DNA of 64,000 nucleotides from Obelidium mucronatum. Its lineage: Eukaryota; Chytridiomycota; Chytridiomycetes; Chytridiales; Chytriomycetaceae. Location: contig JAIVFH010000082.1 in the NCBI GenBank assembly GCA_025765595.1, positions 62,001 through 126,000 on the forward strand. Direction: 5' to 3'. This document shows, piece after piece, positions 9,009 to 21,097 of this stretch (its first letter is position 1; every line of letters starts with the position of its first letter). Below the pieces are notes generated by a model. It was not told where the DNA came from. It searched no databases and was given only the letters and a program-made list of their open reading frames with translations. The position numbers and the translations under genes were made by a program.

Positions 9009-12000
9009 TTATTCACACATTATTTGAGTTTGGAACGCCTTTGCTTCATCCACATTAAAAAAGTCTATCGTCAACCGCGTCGTTTTGGATTGCACAAACA
9101 CACGCACCCACTTGTCACCATTGATCGCAACATCTGTGGATCCCAGCCAAGAAGTACCATCTTTTTCAATAGTGAAAGCAAAGGATCGCCCCTTTTCGTG
9201 GAATTTCACGGGTAGGAACTGGATGTATACCTTTTCCCGGACTTTCACAAGGCAGACAACACCTCTATGCCATTCACCAAACATCCTGCTCCAATACGAC
9301 TGGCGGGATCGAAGCGCGACATTATACTGTTAGGAAGGGTTTAGCGGAGATGTTGAAATCATGTACAAGATACAAAAAACCGTTTCAATCATTATCGGAA
9401 CTCGAATGCAAAGAGGGCCTCCCCGCTGAACACTAGAATTCAACCTCGAAGAAACCGACTGAATCTGTATCTTCTCCATATCTAAATGCACCCCAACCCC
9501 GCGCGCCATCGTCTGCATTGTCAATGGCAGTATCGTCACAGCCCAGACAAGAAAAGCTTGATTGAAACTATTCTGCACATTGCTCGACAAGGATTCATTC
9601 ATATTTTGAATTAACACGATCCCACCAACTAGGCTGATGCTGAGAAGAGTCAGTTTGGAGCTTTCCGAGTGCTTGTGGCACACTTGGTGGGTTTTAAATG
9701 TTGTAGCGATTAAGCAAAGTAGAAGAAGGATGTTGAAGGTCCAAAGAGAGTAGATGGCGAATGAATTTTTTGATTTGAATCGGCAAAAGTGTTCCACTTG
9801 ATTCCTTTGCGTCACGATTCGTGGGATGGAAATCACTGAAGTCGACGTCCATGCTACTAACAGCAGCTTTGTCATTTGAAGTTAATACCGACGCAAAAAA
9901 TAAACTTGGAATAATTTAAACGGTACCTGCTGAACTATCAAACATATAGCGACTGGTATTGTCCAACGCCCGATCGAAACAGATTCCTTGGTCAATTTTT
10001 GTTTCGTGTGATAGACAAACCAGACCCGAAGATTTTTTAGGACGACAGCACTGACAACTATTGCGTATGAGGAGAGTTGAAGCCATAGGATCGCTCGGCA
10101 TTTCGCAGGTGTTGGAATATTCAAGTATAAGAGACTCGCTACAAATACTGGAACAGAGCCAACAGCCTCAATACAAAGAAACTGGGGGCAAAACGCAATC
10201 ATAGAGTTCAGATTCCAGTATTTGAGTATTATCGTCAGGAACATGATAACAACGATTATCCCCGAGAAGAAGAAGAATTGAACGATTTTGCCCATCCAAT
10301 TCGATTCTAAAATAACTTCTAGGGATAGGATAGCCCCGTCCAGTGGAGGGCTTGATTTTCCACTGTAAAATAGAGGTTCGACGTTTTCCAAGTACATGAA
10401 CTTGGTCAAAGCCATATCCGTCGTTCCAAATTCTAGGAATTTGTAGAATGTCAGCCTTCCGATTCAAAAAGCGCAAAAACAAGCCAGCACTCACGAACTA
10501 AATGAAACTCATCGCTTAATCCATCTATGTATAGAGCCTGGCCAGATCTATTTTTGGGCGGATAAGCACAAAGAACAATTCGAGGAAAAAAATCAGATAC
10601 TGCAAACGTACGCCGCTACATCGCCGTTATCTGTAAGAGTAACGGGATCCCCAGTAAGTCCAAGATATCCAGTATTTTGGAAGAGGGTGTAATTCATGTA
10701 TGACTGCAACTGCCTCCCCATCAATTTGTCAAGACCCAGACCATCTTCCAAGAGCTGCCTCGATATATTTTAGTAAAAGAAATAAAAAGGAATATCGCAA
10801 GAAAACCTTATTTATTCCATGGGCCAAGAGACCGATACAATCGTAGGCTTGTAACATATTGAACCAATTGAATGCAATCTCATAAGTAAACTTGACGCTG
10901 TAAAAATTCAACATTGTCAAAATTAACGGAAAGACGCTGGCTAATAGAATACCCCCAAGGCTCCTGAAGTACGTTGATTTCATCAATGAACTTGTTAATT
11001 CGACTCCACATTGCTTCTGTGTTTGGATTCGTGTTCCAAATAACGATGAGTCCCCTTGCATATTTGAAGTAGTCTGCTCCGTATAGTATTGGCGCATTTA
11101 TTGGGTTGCTCATTGGGGAATTGAGGGAAATCCACACATAATCGGCACCTACAACTCTTCCGTCTCTACAAACGAAGGAACACTAATAAATTGGAGATGG
11201 CGGTTCACAAATCGTTCTTACAGAGCCAAGTTAAAGTAAATGTCCGCAGTAGCGTCAGGGTCTGCAAGAAGAATGAGGTAGCGGGCATTTGCACCGAGAA
11301 TGCCGTCTCTTGTATAGTTTGAGGTCGCGGATGAAGCATAAGATATTTCTACAACTATATCAAATCCTTTTTGGAGAAGATATTCCCGCACAGACCAGCA
11401 CCCTATACCAATTCAATCTTAAGCAACATGACTAAATGTGATAGATCATAGGAATCAAACGAACCCCCGTCTTTAAACCTCGTCGATCCCGCACAAACAA
11501 GACCAACCCGTTTCACATTCCAGAAATTCAGCATTAATGCGATAGTTTCGCGAAAGCCAGTGTCTGAAAAATAAAATAAAAAACTTTTTGAGTGGGGGTT
11601 TGCAAGTTGATTCAACTTGATTGATTTGCAGACACTCACACGTCATTGTTTGAATGTAGTACGGGTAAATATTTCGATCAAGCAACGAAAGAGTATACTG
11701 AGAGCAGCCGCAAAGCGGGAGCTTGTACTGGTTGTACACTTCGGCGGAATACCTGCAAACGCGCAGCAATCAGAACAACACCAACACGCGCGCAACGCAC
11801 CCGGTGGTCTCGCCGTCAAACTCGCCAAACACGGCAACGACGTCGCCGTGCGCCTCGCCGACATCGATCGCGGCGAGCATCGGCGCGCGGGCCGAGTCGA
11901 AGCGCTTGACTTTGACAGTTGTGTTTGGCAGCACGCGCGGGTCGCTGTTGAGCGCGGCGACGGCGGCGTCGGCGGCAAACTGGTTCCAGAAAAACCAGCG

Positions 12001-12262
12001 CGCCGCGTCCCAGCGGCCGATGTCGCCCAGACTCGTCAGGTTCAGCTGCGCGAACCCGTCGACGATCTGCGTGGCGTTGTGCGCGAAGGACGCGGAAAGC
12101 CTGTGCGGCGTGGCGGTCAGTCGGCGCTGCGAAAGTGTCCATGCCAAACCACTCGTACGGTCCCACGAACGCAAACGTGATCGTGGACTGCTGCTTCAAC
12201 TCTCGCCAACCTGCGTCTACGCGTAGAGCCACAATTGCAAGCAGCACATGCAAGTGCCCCAT
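9009..12262 (-). CDS. Class C (GABA-B-like) GPCR with periplasmic-binding-protein ectodomain and PH-like tail
   Basis: The gene starts with a signal peptide (MGHLHVLLAIVALRVDAG), then a type I periplasmic-binding-protein ligand domain (TITFAFVGPYEW; VLPNTTVKVKRF; YPYYIQTMT; NFWNVKRV), then seven hydrophobic segments between about 10330 and 9350. It ends with about 95 residues (WHRGVVCLVKVREKVYIQF ... DEAKAFQTQI) that look like a beta-sandwich plus a final helix, i.e. PH-like. About ten exons join with GT-AG introns. One junction (CLIVQQ to LLLVAWT, about 9945-9865) is supported by the paralogue at 28-31 kb, which reads EVLLLGVWT there. Family knowledge: such receptors bind small ligands such as amino acids and act through heterotrimeric G proteins. 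Ligand unknown. Exon edges between 10500 and 11450 are approximate. Confidence 0.75.
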
Positions 12263-12353
12263 CAAGGAAGAGGTTGAAAACACCGAAAAACATCGACAAA
12301 CACCAAACGGCAATCTTCGGTATATGAAAATCTCATGAATATATTCGGGAACT

Positions 12354-14205
12354 TCAGCTCATCCAGTTGCTTTCATCAGGAACCGCCCACTTGGTTGTGA
12401 CTTTCTTGGTCCAAGTGAAAAAGTTTATAGCTCCTTCTCCAGTAATATCACTGTCGCCAAAGCGCGATCGATTGATTCCACCAAAAGAAAAGGGCTCACG
12501 AGGAACCGGTACTCCCACATTGACGCCCATCATCCCCGCACTAAACCTCTTGGTGAACCAATCGGCGGTCCAAGGGTCAGAGGTATAAATGCAAGCCGCA
12601 TTCCCGTAAGGATTCGCGTTTTCAAATTCAACAGCCTCCTCTTTCGTGGCCACTTCCAAAATACTCAAGCACGGGCCAAATACTTCTTCTCGCAGCATCT
12701 TGTCGCTCTTTTTCTTATGTTTCACAATGGAAGCTCCGCACCAGAATCCTGTTTCACTGCCAACAGGAGCGGCGGCTTTTCTTCCATCAAGTAGAATTTC
12801 TGCGCCTTGCCATTCAGATTCGGTCACATAGGCATTGATTCGAGTAACAGAGGCTGCATCGATAACCGGGCCCATGTTGCCCGCACCAGCAGCTTGACTA
12901 AAAGCAAGAGATTTCGCGCGTTTAACGATTTCAGCAATGAGTTCAGGTTGTGGGCCAATAGTAAGGAGAACTGATGCAGCCATACACCGCTGTCCACTGC
13001 ACCCAGTGAATGAATTAACAACATCTTGCGCCGTCATATCAATCTTGCAATCTACCACATTTAAATGGCGTCAAGTCGTCATAAAGAAGAAGAAAAAAAA
13101 ATGGCAGCAGAATCTCACAGTTACCTGGATTAGCAACCAAGTGATTTTTGGCACCACCCAATGCAAGAACTCGCTTGTTCAAGTTGGTTCCTTTCTTGTG
13201 AATTAAATCTGCAACATGACTTGTTCCAACAAACGTGACGGCTTTGACATTGTGGTGTACAGTCAGGAGAGAGGCGGTATCGGCGTTACCATTCACAATA
13301 TTGATAACACCGGGAGGGAAACCAGCCTCTCTGAACAGGGCGGCCACGCGATTCATTGTCAAGGGAACCTTTTCCGATGGCTTCAAAATGAGTGTGTTTC
13401 CGAGACCCACAGCGATTGGAAGAGTCCACATGGGGACCATGAATGGAAAGTTGAAGGGAACGATTGACACAACAACACCAAGAGGGCGTTTGCTGTCTTG
13501 GCAGGAAATACCACGCGACACATCGGCAATTTTGCCTTGAGTTAATTGAGGAAGTGAAATCGCGTATTCAACAGTCTCATTCCCCTTGTCCACTTCAGCC
13601 AACGCTTCCGTCTTTGTCTGAACCAAAAAAAAATGAAATAAATAAAAATCAGTTATACACTAACTTCAAGATGAATCAAATCCATCAATTTCTTACCTTT
13701 CCGTGCTCCAAAACAATAAGACTGGCCAATTCATCCCGATGTTTTACAATCAACTGATGGAAACGAATCATGATTTGAGCACGGTCCTTCATTGTTCGAG
13801 AACTGAATTTGAAGAGAAACAACTTTCTTTTTTTAAAAGGCCTTGTATTGTGGAATTTACGCTGAATCTCACCTCCAAGAATCGAATGCATCCGCAGCAG
13901 CTTTCACGGCATAATCCACGTCAACTTGTCGAGAGATTGGGCAATATGTAATCACTTCTCCATTGGCTGGAGAAGTCACTGGAATGAATTTGGATGGATT
14001 TTCAACTTGAGATGAATCCTGGACACATGCATTGTTTAGTTGTGAGTGGCTACAGGCATAACAAACAATGAATTACCCAATCAGCAGTAGCAACGTGAGC
14101 ACCGCCCACAAAGTTCTCCAACGGAGCTGGGGCAGTGGCAAGCATAAGCTGTGAAAACGTGACTTCTCGCGGTTGTGGTGTTCGCGGTGGATTCGGTGAT
14201 TCCAT
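12354..14205 (-). CDS. ALDH6A1: Methylmalonate-semialdehyde dehydrogenase (acylating), mitochondrial type
   Basis: This CoA-dependent aldehyde dehydrogenase converts methylmalonate semialdehyde to propionyl-CoA in valine and thymine catabolism, normally in mitochondria. The frame runs from ATG 14205 through five exons to TGA 12354. Visible hallmarks: SRGISCQDSKRPLGVV; the cofactor-binding IVPFNFPFMVPMWTLPIA; LKPSEKVPLTMNR; FVGTSHVADLIHKKGT; LGGAKNHLV; the catalytic cysteine in GCSGQRCMA; and the C-terminal NPYGNAACIYTS and GPCLSILEV. The amide residue K-N-H in GGAKNHLV and the RCM pattern separate MMSDH from other ALDHs. The N-terminus lacks an obvious long targeting peptide. All five exons are intact. 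Confidence 0.93.
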
Positions 14206-14410
14206 TTTGAAATTGTTTTTTCCCTATTGAAAATACTAGACGTGGTCTTTTCACATCTCTAATTTTGCTCTAATTTCGATTGCCTAGATATTCGTCTGCA
14301 ACACCTGCCGTCGCACTCTACTCGATGCGATAATAAATACAGTTTTTATCATTTGCTCTCCCCTCCCCTCCCCTCCACTTCTCTCTACTCCCTTTTTCAA
14401 GGCCACACTG

Positions 14411-14442
14411 CCGTGTCCACACACACACACACACACACACAC
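14411..14442. repeat. (CA)n microsatellite
   Basis: About twelve CA units lie just beyond the stop codon of the INTS6-like gene, probably in its 3' untranslated region. Confidence 0.8.
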
Positions 14443-14457
14443 AAAAAAACAATAAAA

Positions 14458-17400
14458 CTACGCAAAATACTCTGGATGATTCTCAGACAGAGCTTTATGC
14501 TCTTTCCGTTCCCCAGATTTCTTGGCACACACGGCACAGACATGCTCAAACCCACAACCACCATTACAATGCGTAATATTAAAATGCAAACACACATAGT
14601 TTTTATCATACTTTGGCTTCGGTGCTCCTTTTGGTCGGAGATAGGGAACTTTTGGCATGTCTTTTGGACCCCACAGGCGAGAATTGAATGGGAGAATGGC
14701 GGGAGTTGGTGTACTTTTTCTATTTCCCATGCTTGTGGGAGTTATGGGTCTTTTATGTAGCTGTGCTGATGATGAGGAGGAAGCTGTTGATGCTGTTGCT
14801 GGTTTTGATGCGGCAGCACCGTATCCAGGAAGCAAGTTACTGAAATCTGGGGTGTACATGTTAAACATGTTTTGCTGCTGATCACTCAAAACAGACTGTT
14901 CGGTTGCTGGTACTTGTGATTCTGAAGAGGGGGTGGAGGATGGAGGATAATATATAGAGACTCTCGATTGTGGTGGTTTTGAGGTATGCTCCTGCTGCTG
15001 ACTTGGCTCTTTTAGATTCTTTTTCGCTAACGTTGCTCTTGTCGGAAGTGAGTTTTTGGAGACATCTGTTATCTGCGGAGCAGCTTGAAGGTTTGATTGT
15101 GTGGTGTTTGGTATGGTCCGATTAGGACCTGTAGCGGTTGCGGTTGCCAATGCACTTTCTTTACGCGCCAAGTCTCTCGCCAATCTTGGGTCGATTCTTT
15201 GTCGCTTCGGTTCACCATTCTGGAAATTTGACATGGATGGTGGTGTGGTAGTTGTTGCTGCTGTGGCTCCATGAGGAGCGGTATCCGGTTTGAGTCCATT
15301 GGACGATGCACTTATTTCTTGGCCGGACGCGGTTCTTTTAACGCTGGATGATCTCGAAATTTGAGGAGCACCTTCGAAATTCGTTGCAGCTGTAGATGCT
15401 GGTGCCATGGCTGGAGGAGTTGGTACTGATATGGCATCGTTGAACGCTTTTGCGATAAGGGAATCGAAGTCCTCTACTTGCGCCAGCTCTGCGGGCAAGC
15501 CATTAGATGGCGGGGGTAGACTCGATCTACGCGAAAGCTTCACACCCTTGGGCAGTTGTACACCATTCACAGAGCCTTGTTGGGCGATAGATGCTTTTTT
15601 ATCCTCTGGAATATACTCGTGAGTATATCCAAGGTTCGGAATCGAACTGATCAAGGTTGCTTCCAAGGTGGATAACGTTTCATGGTGGACCTGCGGCACA
15701 ACCTCAAAGGTGTTCACAGGCGGCTCCACAGTAGTAGCGGTTGAGATTTGCACCCCAGTCATTGGCGCCACACCACCACCACCACCATTTGCGCTTTCCA
15801 ATCTCCAGGCTTCAACGCTAGCTGCCGTCTGTTTAGCAACGGCTTCCATCTTTTTAACTCTCTCCGCCTCATCTGCAGCCAACTTCTCGGCTTGCGCGTT
15901 GGCCCTCACTTTCTCTACCCATCCCAAAATATCAACCGAGCCACTCTCTACTTCTTGGAACGTGTATGGGGGTGGTAGCACAAGTACAGGAAAGTAGTTC
16001 ACCAAACTGGGGACTCTATCCAAAACAAAACTTGTTTCGGTTCTAACTGAGCCAATGGTACTGGGAGCCGGCCCAACCGCAGCAGAACTACTACTACTAC
16101 TACTACTACTAACCGATTCGCTCGAATCGGATTGTCTGCTTGATAAGCTGCCAACACTATTGGAGCGGTTTCTTCTACGTGCAAGTTTTCTCGTTCTCGA
16201 ATGAAGGGCCGCGTTTTCCAAATCGGCAGCCTTCTTTGCTGCATCGGCGATCTCGTCACTGCTACCGGACATGAGTGATGCTTCATTGGAGATTTCGTCG
16301 TCTTCTGGGACAGCTGCCGAGTTTGAGGATGCGGTGGTGCTATTTTTAGTTTTTGTGGTCCAGGGATTTCCAAATGGATCTCTTTTGGACTTTTTGAGAA
16401 TGTCGTCATCACTCTCAAAAGGATTTCTAAGGGGGGGAATGTAGGGTTTGGAATGGTGATTGCTCATCTCTGATATAGGCACGGAATGGAGAGCGTCTGA
16501 ACGAATATAACCCCGTTAAATATTCCAAAAAAAAAAAAACGTGAGAAGAAAGTGACAATCTTTTCACCTTGATAATCTTGGTTTCGATTCATTTTCTTAA
16601 TCTGCGGTCCTTTTTGCGAAGCCTTATTGAAATGCGTTTGCAAAAGCTTTAGTTCCAACAAGACTTGACCCCGAGATACGTCGAATGCATTTTCCACAAG
16701 GTTCTCTGCGTCAACAGTTTGCGCATTTTCTAGACTAATCTTCCGAAGCTCTTCTGATTTTGCCTGTACTTGAAGTCTTTAACAAAACACTGAATTTTCC
16801 TCCCCCCTTACGACACATTTCTCTGGATTTTGTGTTGGCAGTCAATTTCTTACCTTATTTTTTTCAACTACGCTGGTTACATACTTGTCGAATTCGAGTT
16901 TTGCCTGTGAAGAACCTTAGTTTCTCATCTGCAGATGCCAGTTGAAAAAAAAATACGAACCTGGTCGACGACAGTTTTCAAGAACTTTGAGATGGGCCAT
17001 TCGTTCATGTCAGGAACCAGCGAGACGGGAAGTAAGTGCTCCAACCCAATCTTTCCCATCATTGTCCTCAGTTTCTGAAGAAAAAAAAAACTTGGGTTTA
17101 AATATCGGGAAATCCATCCAGGAAAACACTTACCCCATGATAATATGGGGGAATTTCTGTTAAATAAGCGCGAAAGTTTTTAGTCCATGATGCTGGCGGA
17201 ACAGACTTCATTGACGGGTTCTTATTCAAGTGTTCTGAAAAGTTTTTAGAGTTAAACGTCTCAGAGAGAGAAAAAAATTGAGTATTTTTACCAATGAGCT
17301 TAAAGAGTTTTGGAAAATTATACGGCATAATGTACATCATAACACCACTCCCTCGTGATGCATTGCTAACTTTCAAAAACCCTATTGGATCTCCAAGACC

Positions 17401-19150
17401 CTCCGAATGACCACTATTCCTTACATAAAGCTGGATGAACAATAAAAAAAAAACGGACGATAAATTGGAAATCTGCCTTCAAAAAATCGGAGTCGCTGGT
17501 TTTGCAATGTTTTACCGTCCAACAGGTTCCTGCTTTTCTTGCCAATAGTTGCTTGAATGGGCCCTGCTCAATGTTGAATCGATCATATGGAAAACCATGG
17601 GGAATTGTGTACAGCATATCTTGCGTGGAAAATGTTACTTGTGGGATGGAACTTCTAACCGGCTAAATTCATCTGGTTGGCAAAAACCGAAATAATGTGC
17701 AACCAAAGCAAAAAAAACAGAATCAAGAAACTCAACGGGAACATTCAGTCGGCTATCAACGGCATATGACTCTGGCAGAGGAAATGTGTTTTGGTCTGAC
17801 TGTGGGAACACATTCAATTTGAATGACTTCCGTGGCTTGTTGGGGGTATCTGTGGCACTTATGGATCAATGGAAGCCGGCTCTTTTAATCAATAATCACC
17901 TTGTAATTCTTCCATCTGCATCCACACTGTTGGCTGCGTCACTGAAGCAGTTTGTGGGAACACATCTGGGTGTGGTGGCTTGTGGGCCCCCATACAATTC
18001 TCAATACATCGTTTCATATGATCTTTTGTCCAAATCGCGTAGACATCGCTGTGTGTGGCGCTGCTCATCGCGGCCACTTCTGGATGAACAAGTTTGCCTT
18101 CGGGACTCAACAAGAATGTATGAAGTTTTTGATCCCACCGGAAAGGTTCTACAAAGGCAGCAGCACCGGCTGAACGGAGTCCTGAAATTTGCAACTGAAA
18201 CGAATGTCAGACAGTCTTCTGCCGAAAACCTAACACACTGCTACGCACTCTATTCTGCACAATGCACTTGTTTGACGCGTGGTCAATGAAGGAAAAGTTT
18301 CCACCGTCGGTGAACCACATTATAACAGTTGGTTCGACCGCAGAGAAGTAGCGACCTTTTCCGGGAGTTTCTAATCCCGTTTGATACCGGTAAGCATTCA
18401 GGTAGTCAAAGGCCGCATTAAAAGCCTGGCCAGGATTGGAAATATCAGTGGCAGTGAGGCGCTTAAGCTCCTGTAGCAGCTGTGGGATTGTATCCTGCAA
18501 ACCAGCCTATGAAAATTAGGCGGGGGCGCTATTAGAAGTTTGTACTTTTATGCTTTCTCATTCTCTTCTTTTAACACTTTCTCTCTCGGTTGTTCAAGGG
18601 GAGATGGAATCTTCAGAAAGAAAACAAAGCGTACCTTAAAACACGTCGGAGGATCGCTGTAATCTATAAGCGCGTATTTGTTTCCGTGGCGGTCTGACCG
18701 CCGCTGCTCCCACTATTGTTCGATCGAAATAGTGGTTTTGGTTAGTTGTGCTGCGCATAGTTCAAAAGAGGTTCGAGTAGAATTCACGATAGCCCCAATC
18801 TATAATTCGCTCTACTTTTTATCCCAAACAAGCTTCTTCGTTTGTGGTCGATGTGTTTCCTCCAGTTGACAGGTCCTCTAAACAATGACAAAACCACCCC
18901 CAACACTCCCGTCCTTTTGCCTACCAACTATCATTCAAACCCCATTCAAAACTCTGCCCATCACACAGAACCCTGTCTTTCAAACCCATCAAGCAACCCT
19001 TCGCTCGAATAGATGCCGATAGCTATATTTAGAGACAACCACCTGAAAGAAATGCTCAATCCCGCCCTTGGCACAATCCAAGTACGATAAACCGTGCGAA
19101 AACACTTGATTCATCGACGCACTTGTGTCGACAATGAAGACGTAAATCAT
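14458..19150 (-). CDS. INTS6: Integrator complex subunit 6-like protein with a novel C-terminal Cys/His domain
   Basis: Integrator cleaves nascent snRNAs and terminates paused RNA polymerase II; INTS6 helps recruit PP2A. The start MIYVFIVDTSASMNQ matches the INTS6 VWA-domain start, and TSASM is the MIDAS motif. Further exons carry KYALIDYSDPPTCFK, the TDGGNFSF and FRWDQKLHTFLLSPEGK regions, TFPLPESY, CWTV, MPYNFP and a PPYYHG segment, in the same order as animal INTS6. The intron at 16567-16497 joins to HSVPISEM..., matching the conserved HSVPI-x-x-M motif of animal INTS6, so the long 3' exon (to 14458) belongs to this gene. That exon is Ser/Ala/Thr-rich and ends in CLHFNITHCNGGCGFEHVC, a zinc-finger-like cluster absent from the human C-terminus. 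Total about 1,200 residues. Confidence 0.85.
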
Positions 19151-19260
19151 TTGTTGTGTGTGATTTTTTTTTATGATTTTTTTAAGCATTATTTATGAGG
19201 CCTTTTTCAAAAGATAACAAAAGAGATAGAAGAATCAGGAAATAGAAATAAGAGTCAATC

Positions 19261-21009
19261 TCAAAACTGGACAATCACTGACAAAAGTGCCCATGTCCAA
19301 CCGCCAAACACCATCATCCATAACATACTGCTTGACACGACCAGAGCACCCCAAGCACTGATGACTGGCTTCTTATAATTGCGTATGGTATGCAATTTAC
19401 CTTCGCCAGTGTCCTCATCACTTCCAGAATCCATAAAGCCTTTCTTCAACCATTTGCTTCTTAATTCAGACAATGAGCTTCTGAAAGACGAAGGTCGAAC
19501 ATCATTAAGAATCATCGAAACAAACTCTTGTCGATAGCAAATATTGAACTCCCATTTCCTTTGCTCCAAATTCATTCTTTGCCTCTGCCTCAAACAACCC
19601 CCCACACAGTCGCATTCTTCACATGGAGTGAGGTGAGAAACAAAGATCCCATCGTTATCCCCTTTATCAGCGTGTGTAAGAGTAACCGTAATGGTTTCCA
19701 ACGAGGTTAAGAGATCCATATCGGGAACAATTCCTGTGGACAGGTTGTTGGAGGACAGATCCAAGTCTGTGAGGAAGCAGGACTCATCAAATGGAGGAAT
19801 AGAACCAATTAACTTGTTGTGGCTGAGATTCAAGTTCAGGAGACGTGGCATCTTGCCGAATCCTGCCGGGATTGTCAGAGTGAAATGATTATGGGATAGA
19901 GACAGAGTTCGAAGCTTGGAGAGCCTTGTCAAATGTACGGGAATGGGACCCGTGAAACTGTTGTTGTTGAGTTGGACTTCTTGAAGAGTATACGGGAGGT
20001 CGGGAATGGGACTCATGAGTCTGTTTTCGGAGAGATCCAAAATATCGAGACGCGGCAAGATTGTAAGGTCGGGTATAGTTCCTGTTAAGTTATTGTTGGA
20101 GAGGTTAAGGGTGATCAAATTCTCCAAGCTCCCGAGAGACGATGGTATTTGGCCTGAAAGTGAGTTTGAACTGAAGTTCAGGGTTTGGAGACTCTGAAGG
20201 TTGTATAGATCGGGAATAGATCCTGTAAGTCTATTTCCTGATAAATCAAGAACCTTCAGCAGCCCAAGATTGCTTATTTCTTTGGGGATGTTTCCCTTAA
20301 CAAGATTGTTCGCGAGAGAAAGGCGCTTCAAGAAACGCAACCGGCCCAAAGACACTGGCAGTCTCCCCTTTAGCTCACTGGAGTTGATGACGAGTGTGTG
20401 TAAGGGTAGTTCGGAAATAGTAGGCGGCAGTCGACCATCAATGGACGAATTTGTTAAATACACGGATCTCAGCGATAGAAACTGCAGCCGCGCGTAGATG
20501 GAAGCATAAGGCTCTGGCATCTTGAACCAGACGAGGTCCATCTCAGTAAGCGAGTCTTGATCAGTCAAAGTTCCAATATCGACACGGGCTTCAAACTCAC
20601 AGCCTTCCAATTCAATCTCTCTCTTCAGAACAACAAGTGCAAAGTGAGGATCAAGAAGACAGTTTTGAATATGGCGGCAGAGTGAGCGCATATTGAAGAA
20701 TTCTTCAAGAGGAAGGTAGCGAAAGATGTGCTGAACGAGTTCCACGGGGAAAGCGATCTGCAGAGGACAAGTAGGAGTTACTGGCAGTGTGTTTGGTTGG
20801 GGCAGGAAGGGGGCCGGAAACCCGTAGTCAAAGAGAGGGGATGAGTTTGGCTCAAATAGGTGCGATGATTCAGACTGGAACGAAAAGACCACCGACGGAA
20901 CAAGAACCGACTCTTTTTTTTGTGCTTCGGCTTTAGTCGCAAGCGGTGGCAGCCGCCGCGGCGTAAGTTTCTTCCGCGAGTTGCTTGTTGAGAGATGAGG
21001 CTTGTACAT
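19261..21009 (-). CDS. F-box plus plant-type leucine-rich repeat protein with C-terminal membrane anchor
   Basis: A single exon of 582 codons. After a basic N-terminal stretch, residues around 90-135 form an F-box-like segment (FPVELVQHIFRYLPLEEF...LCRHIQNCL). From about 190 to 410 there are roughly ten leucine-rich repeats of the LxxNxLxGxIP type (SLANNLVKGNIP, DLSGNRLTGSIP), which is the plant receptor style. A Cys-rich patch (CEECDCVGGC) follows, and the protein ends in a hydrophobic helix (about 550-582), a possible tail anchor. F-boxes usually bind Skp1 in SCF ubiquitin ligases, with the LRR part choosing substrates. A membrane-anchored F-box/LRR arrangement is uncommon. No kinase domain. 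If the F-box call is wrong, it is simply an LRR membrane protein. Confidence 0.75.
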   Translation of the reverse strand: MYKPHLSTSNSRKKLTPRRLPPLATKAEAQKKESVLVPSVVFSFQSESSHLFEPNSSPLFDYGFPAPFLPQPNTLPVTPTCPLQIAFPVELVQHIFRYLPLEEFFNMRSLCRHIQNCLLDPHFALVVLKREIELEGCEFEARVDIGTLTDQDSLTEMDLVWFKMPEPYASIYARLQFLSLRSVYLTNSSIDGRLPPTISELPLHTLVINSSELKGRLPVSLGRLRFLKRLSLANNLVKGNIPKEISNLGLLKVLDLSGNRLTGSIPDLYNLQSLQTLNFSSNSLSGQIPSSLGSLENLITLNLSNNNLTGTIPDLTILPRLDILDLSENRLMSPIPDLPYTLQEVQLNNNSFTGPIPVHLTRLSKLRTLSLSHNHFTLTIPAGFGKMPRLLNLNLSHNKLIGSIPPFDESCFLTDLDLSSNNLSTGIVPDMDLLTSLETITVTLTHADKGDNDGIFVSHLTPCEECDCVGGCLRQRQRMNLEQRKWEFNICYRQEFVSMILNDVRPSSFRSSLSELRSKWLKKGFMDSGSDEDTGEGKLHTIRNYKKPVISAWGALVVSSSMLWMMVFGGWTWALLSVIVQF

Positions 21010-21097
21010 TGTAAATGAGCTTATTTAAGTCCTTTTATTGATGGAATGCTGAATACAAAGACAAATGATGCAAAAGAAAACAACGGTTGATGGAACA

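Noticed and set aside
14458..16482. The 674-codon frame as an independent zinc-finger gene
   Set aside because: It lacks a good ATG start, and splicing from the upstream INTS6 exon creates the conserved HSVPI motif exactly in frame.
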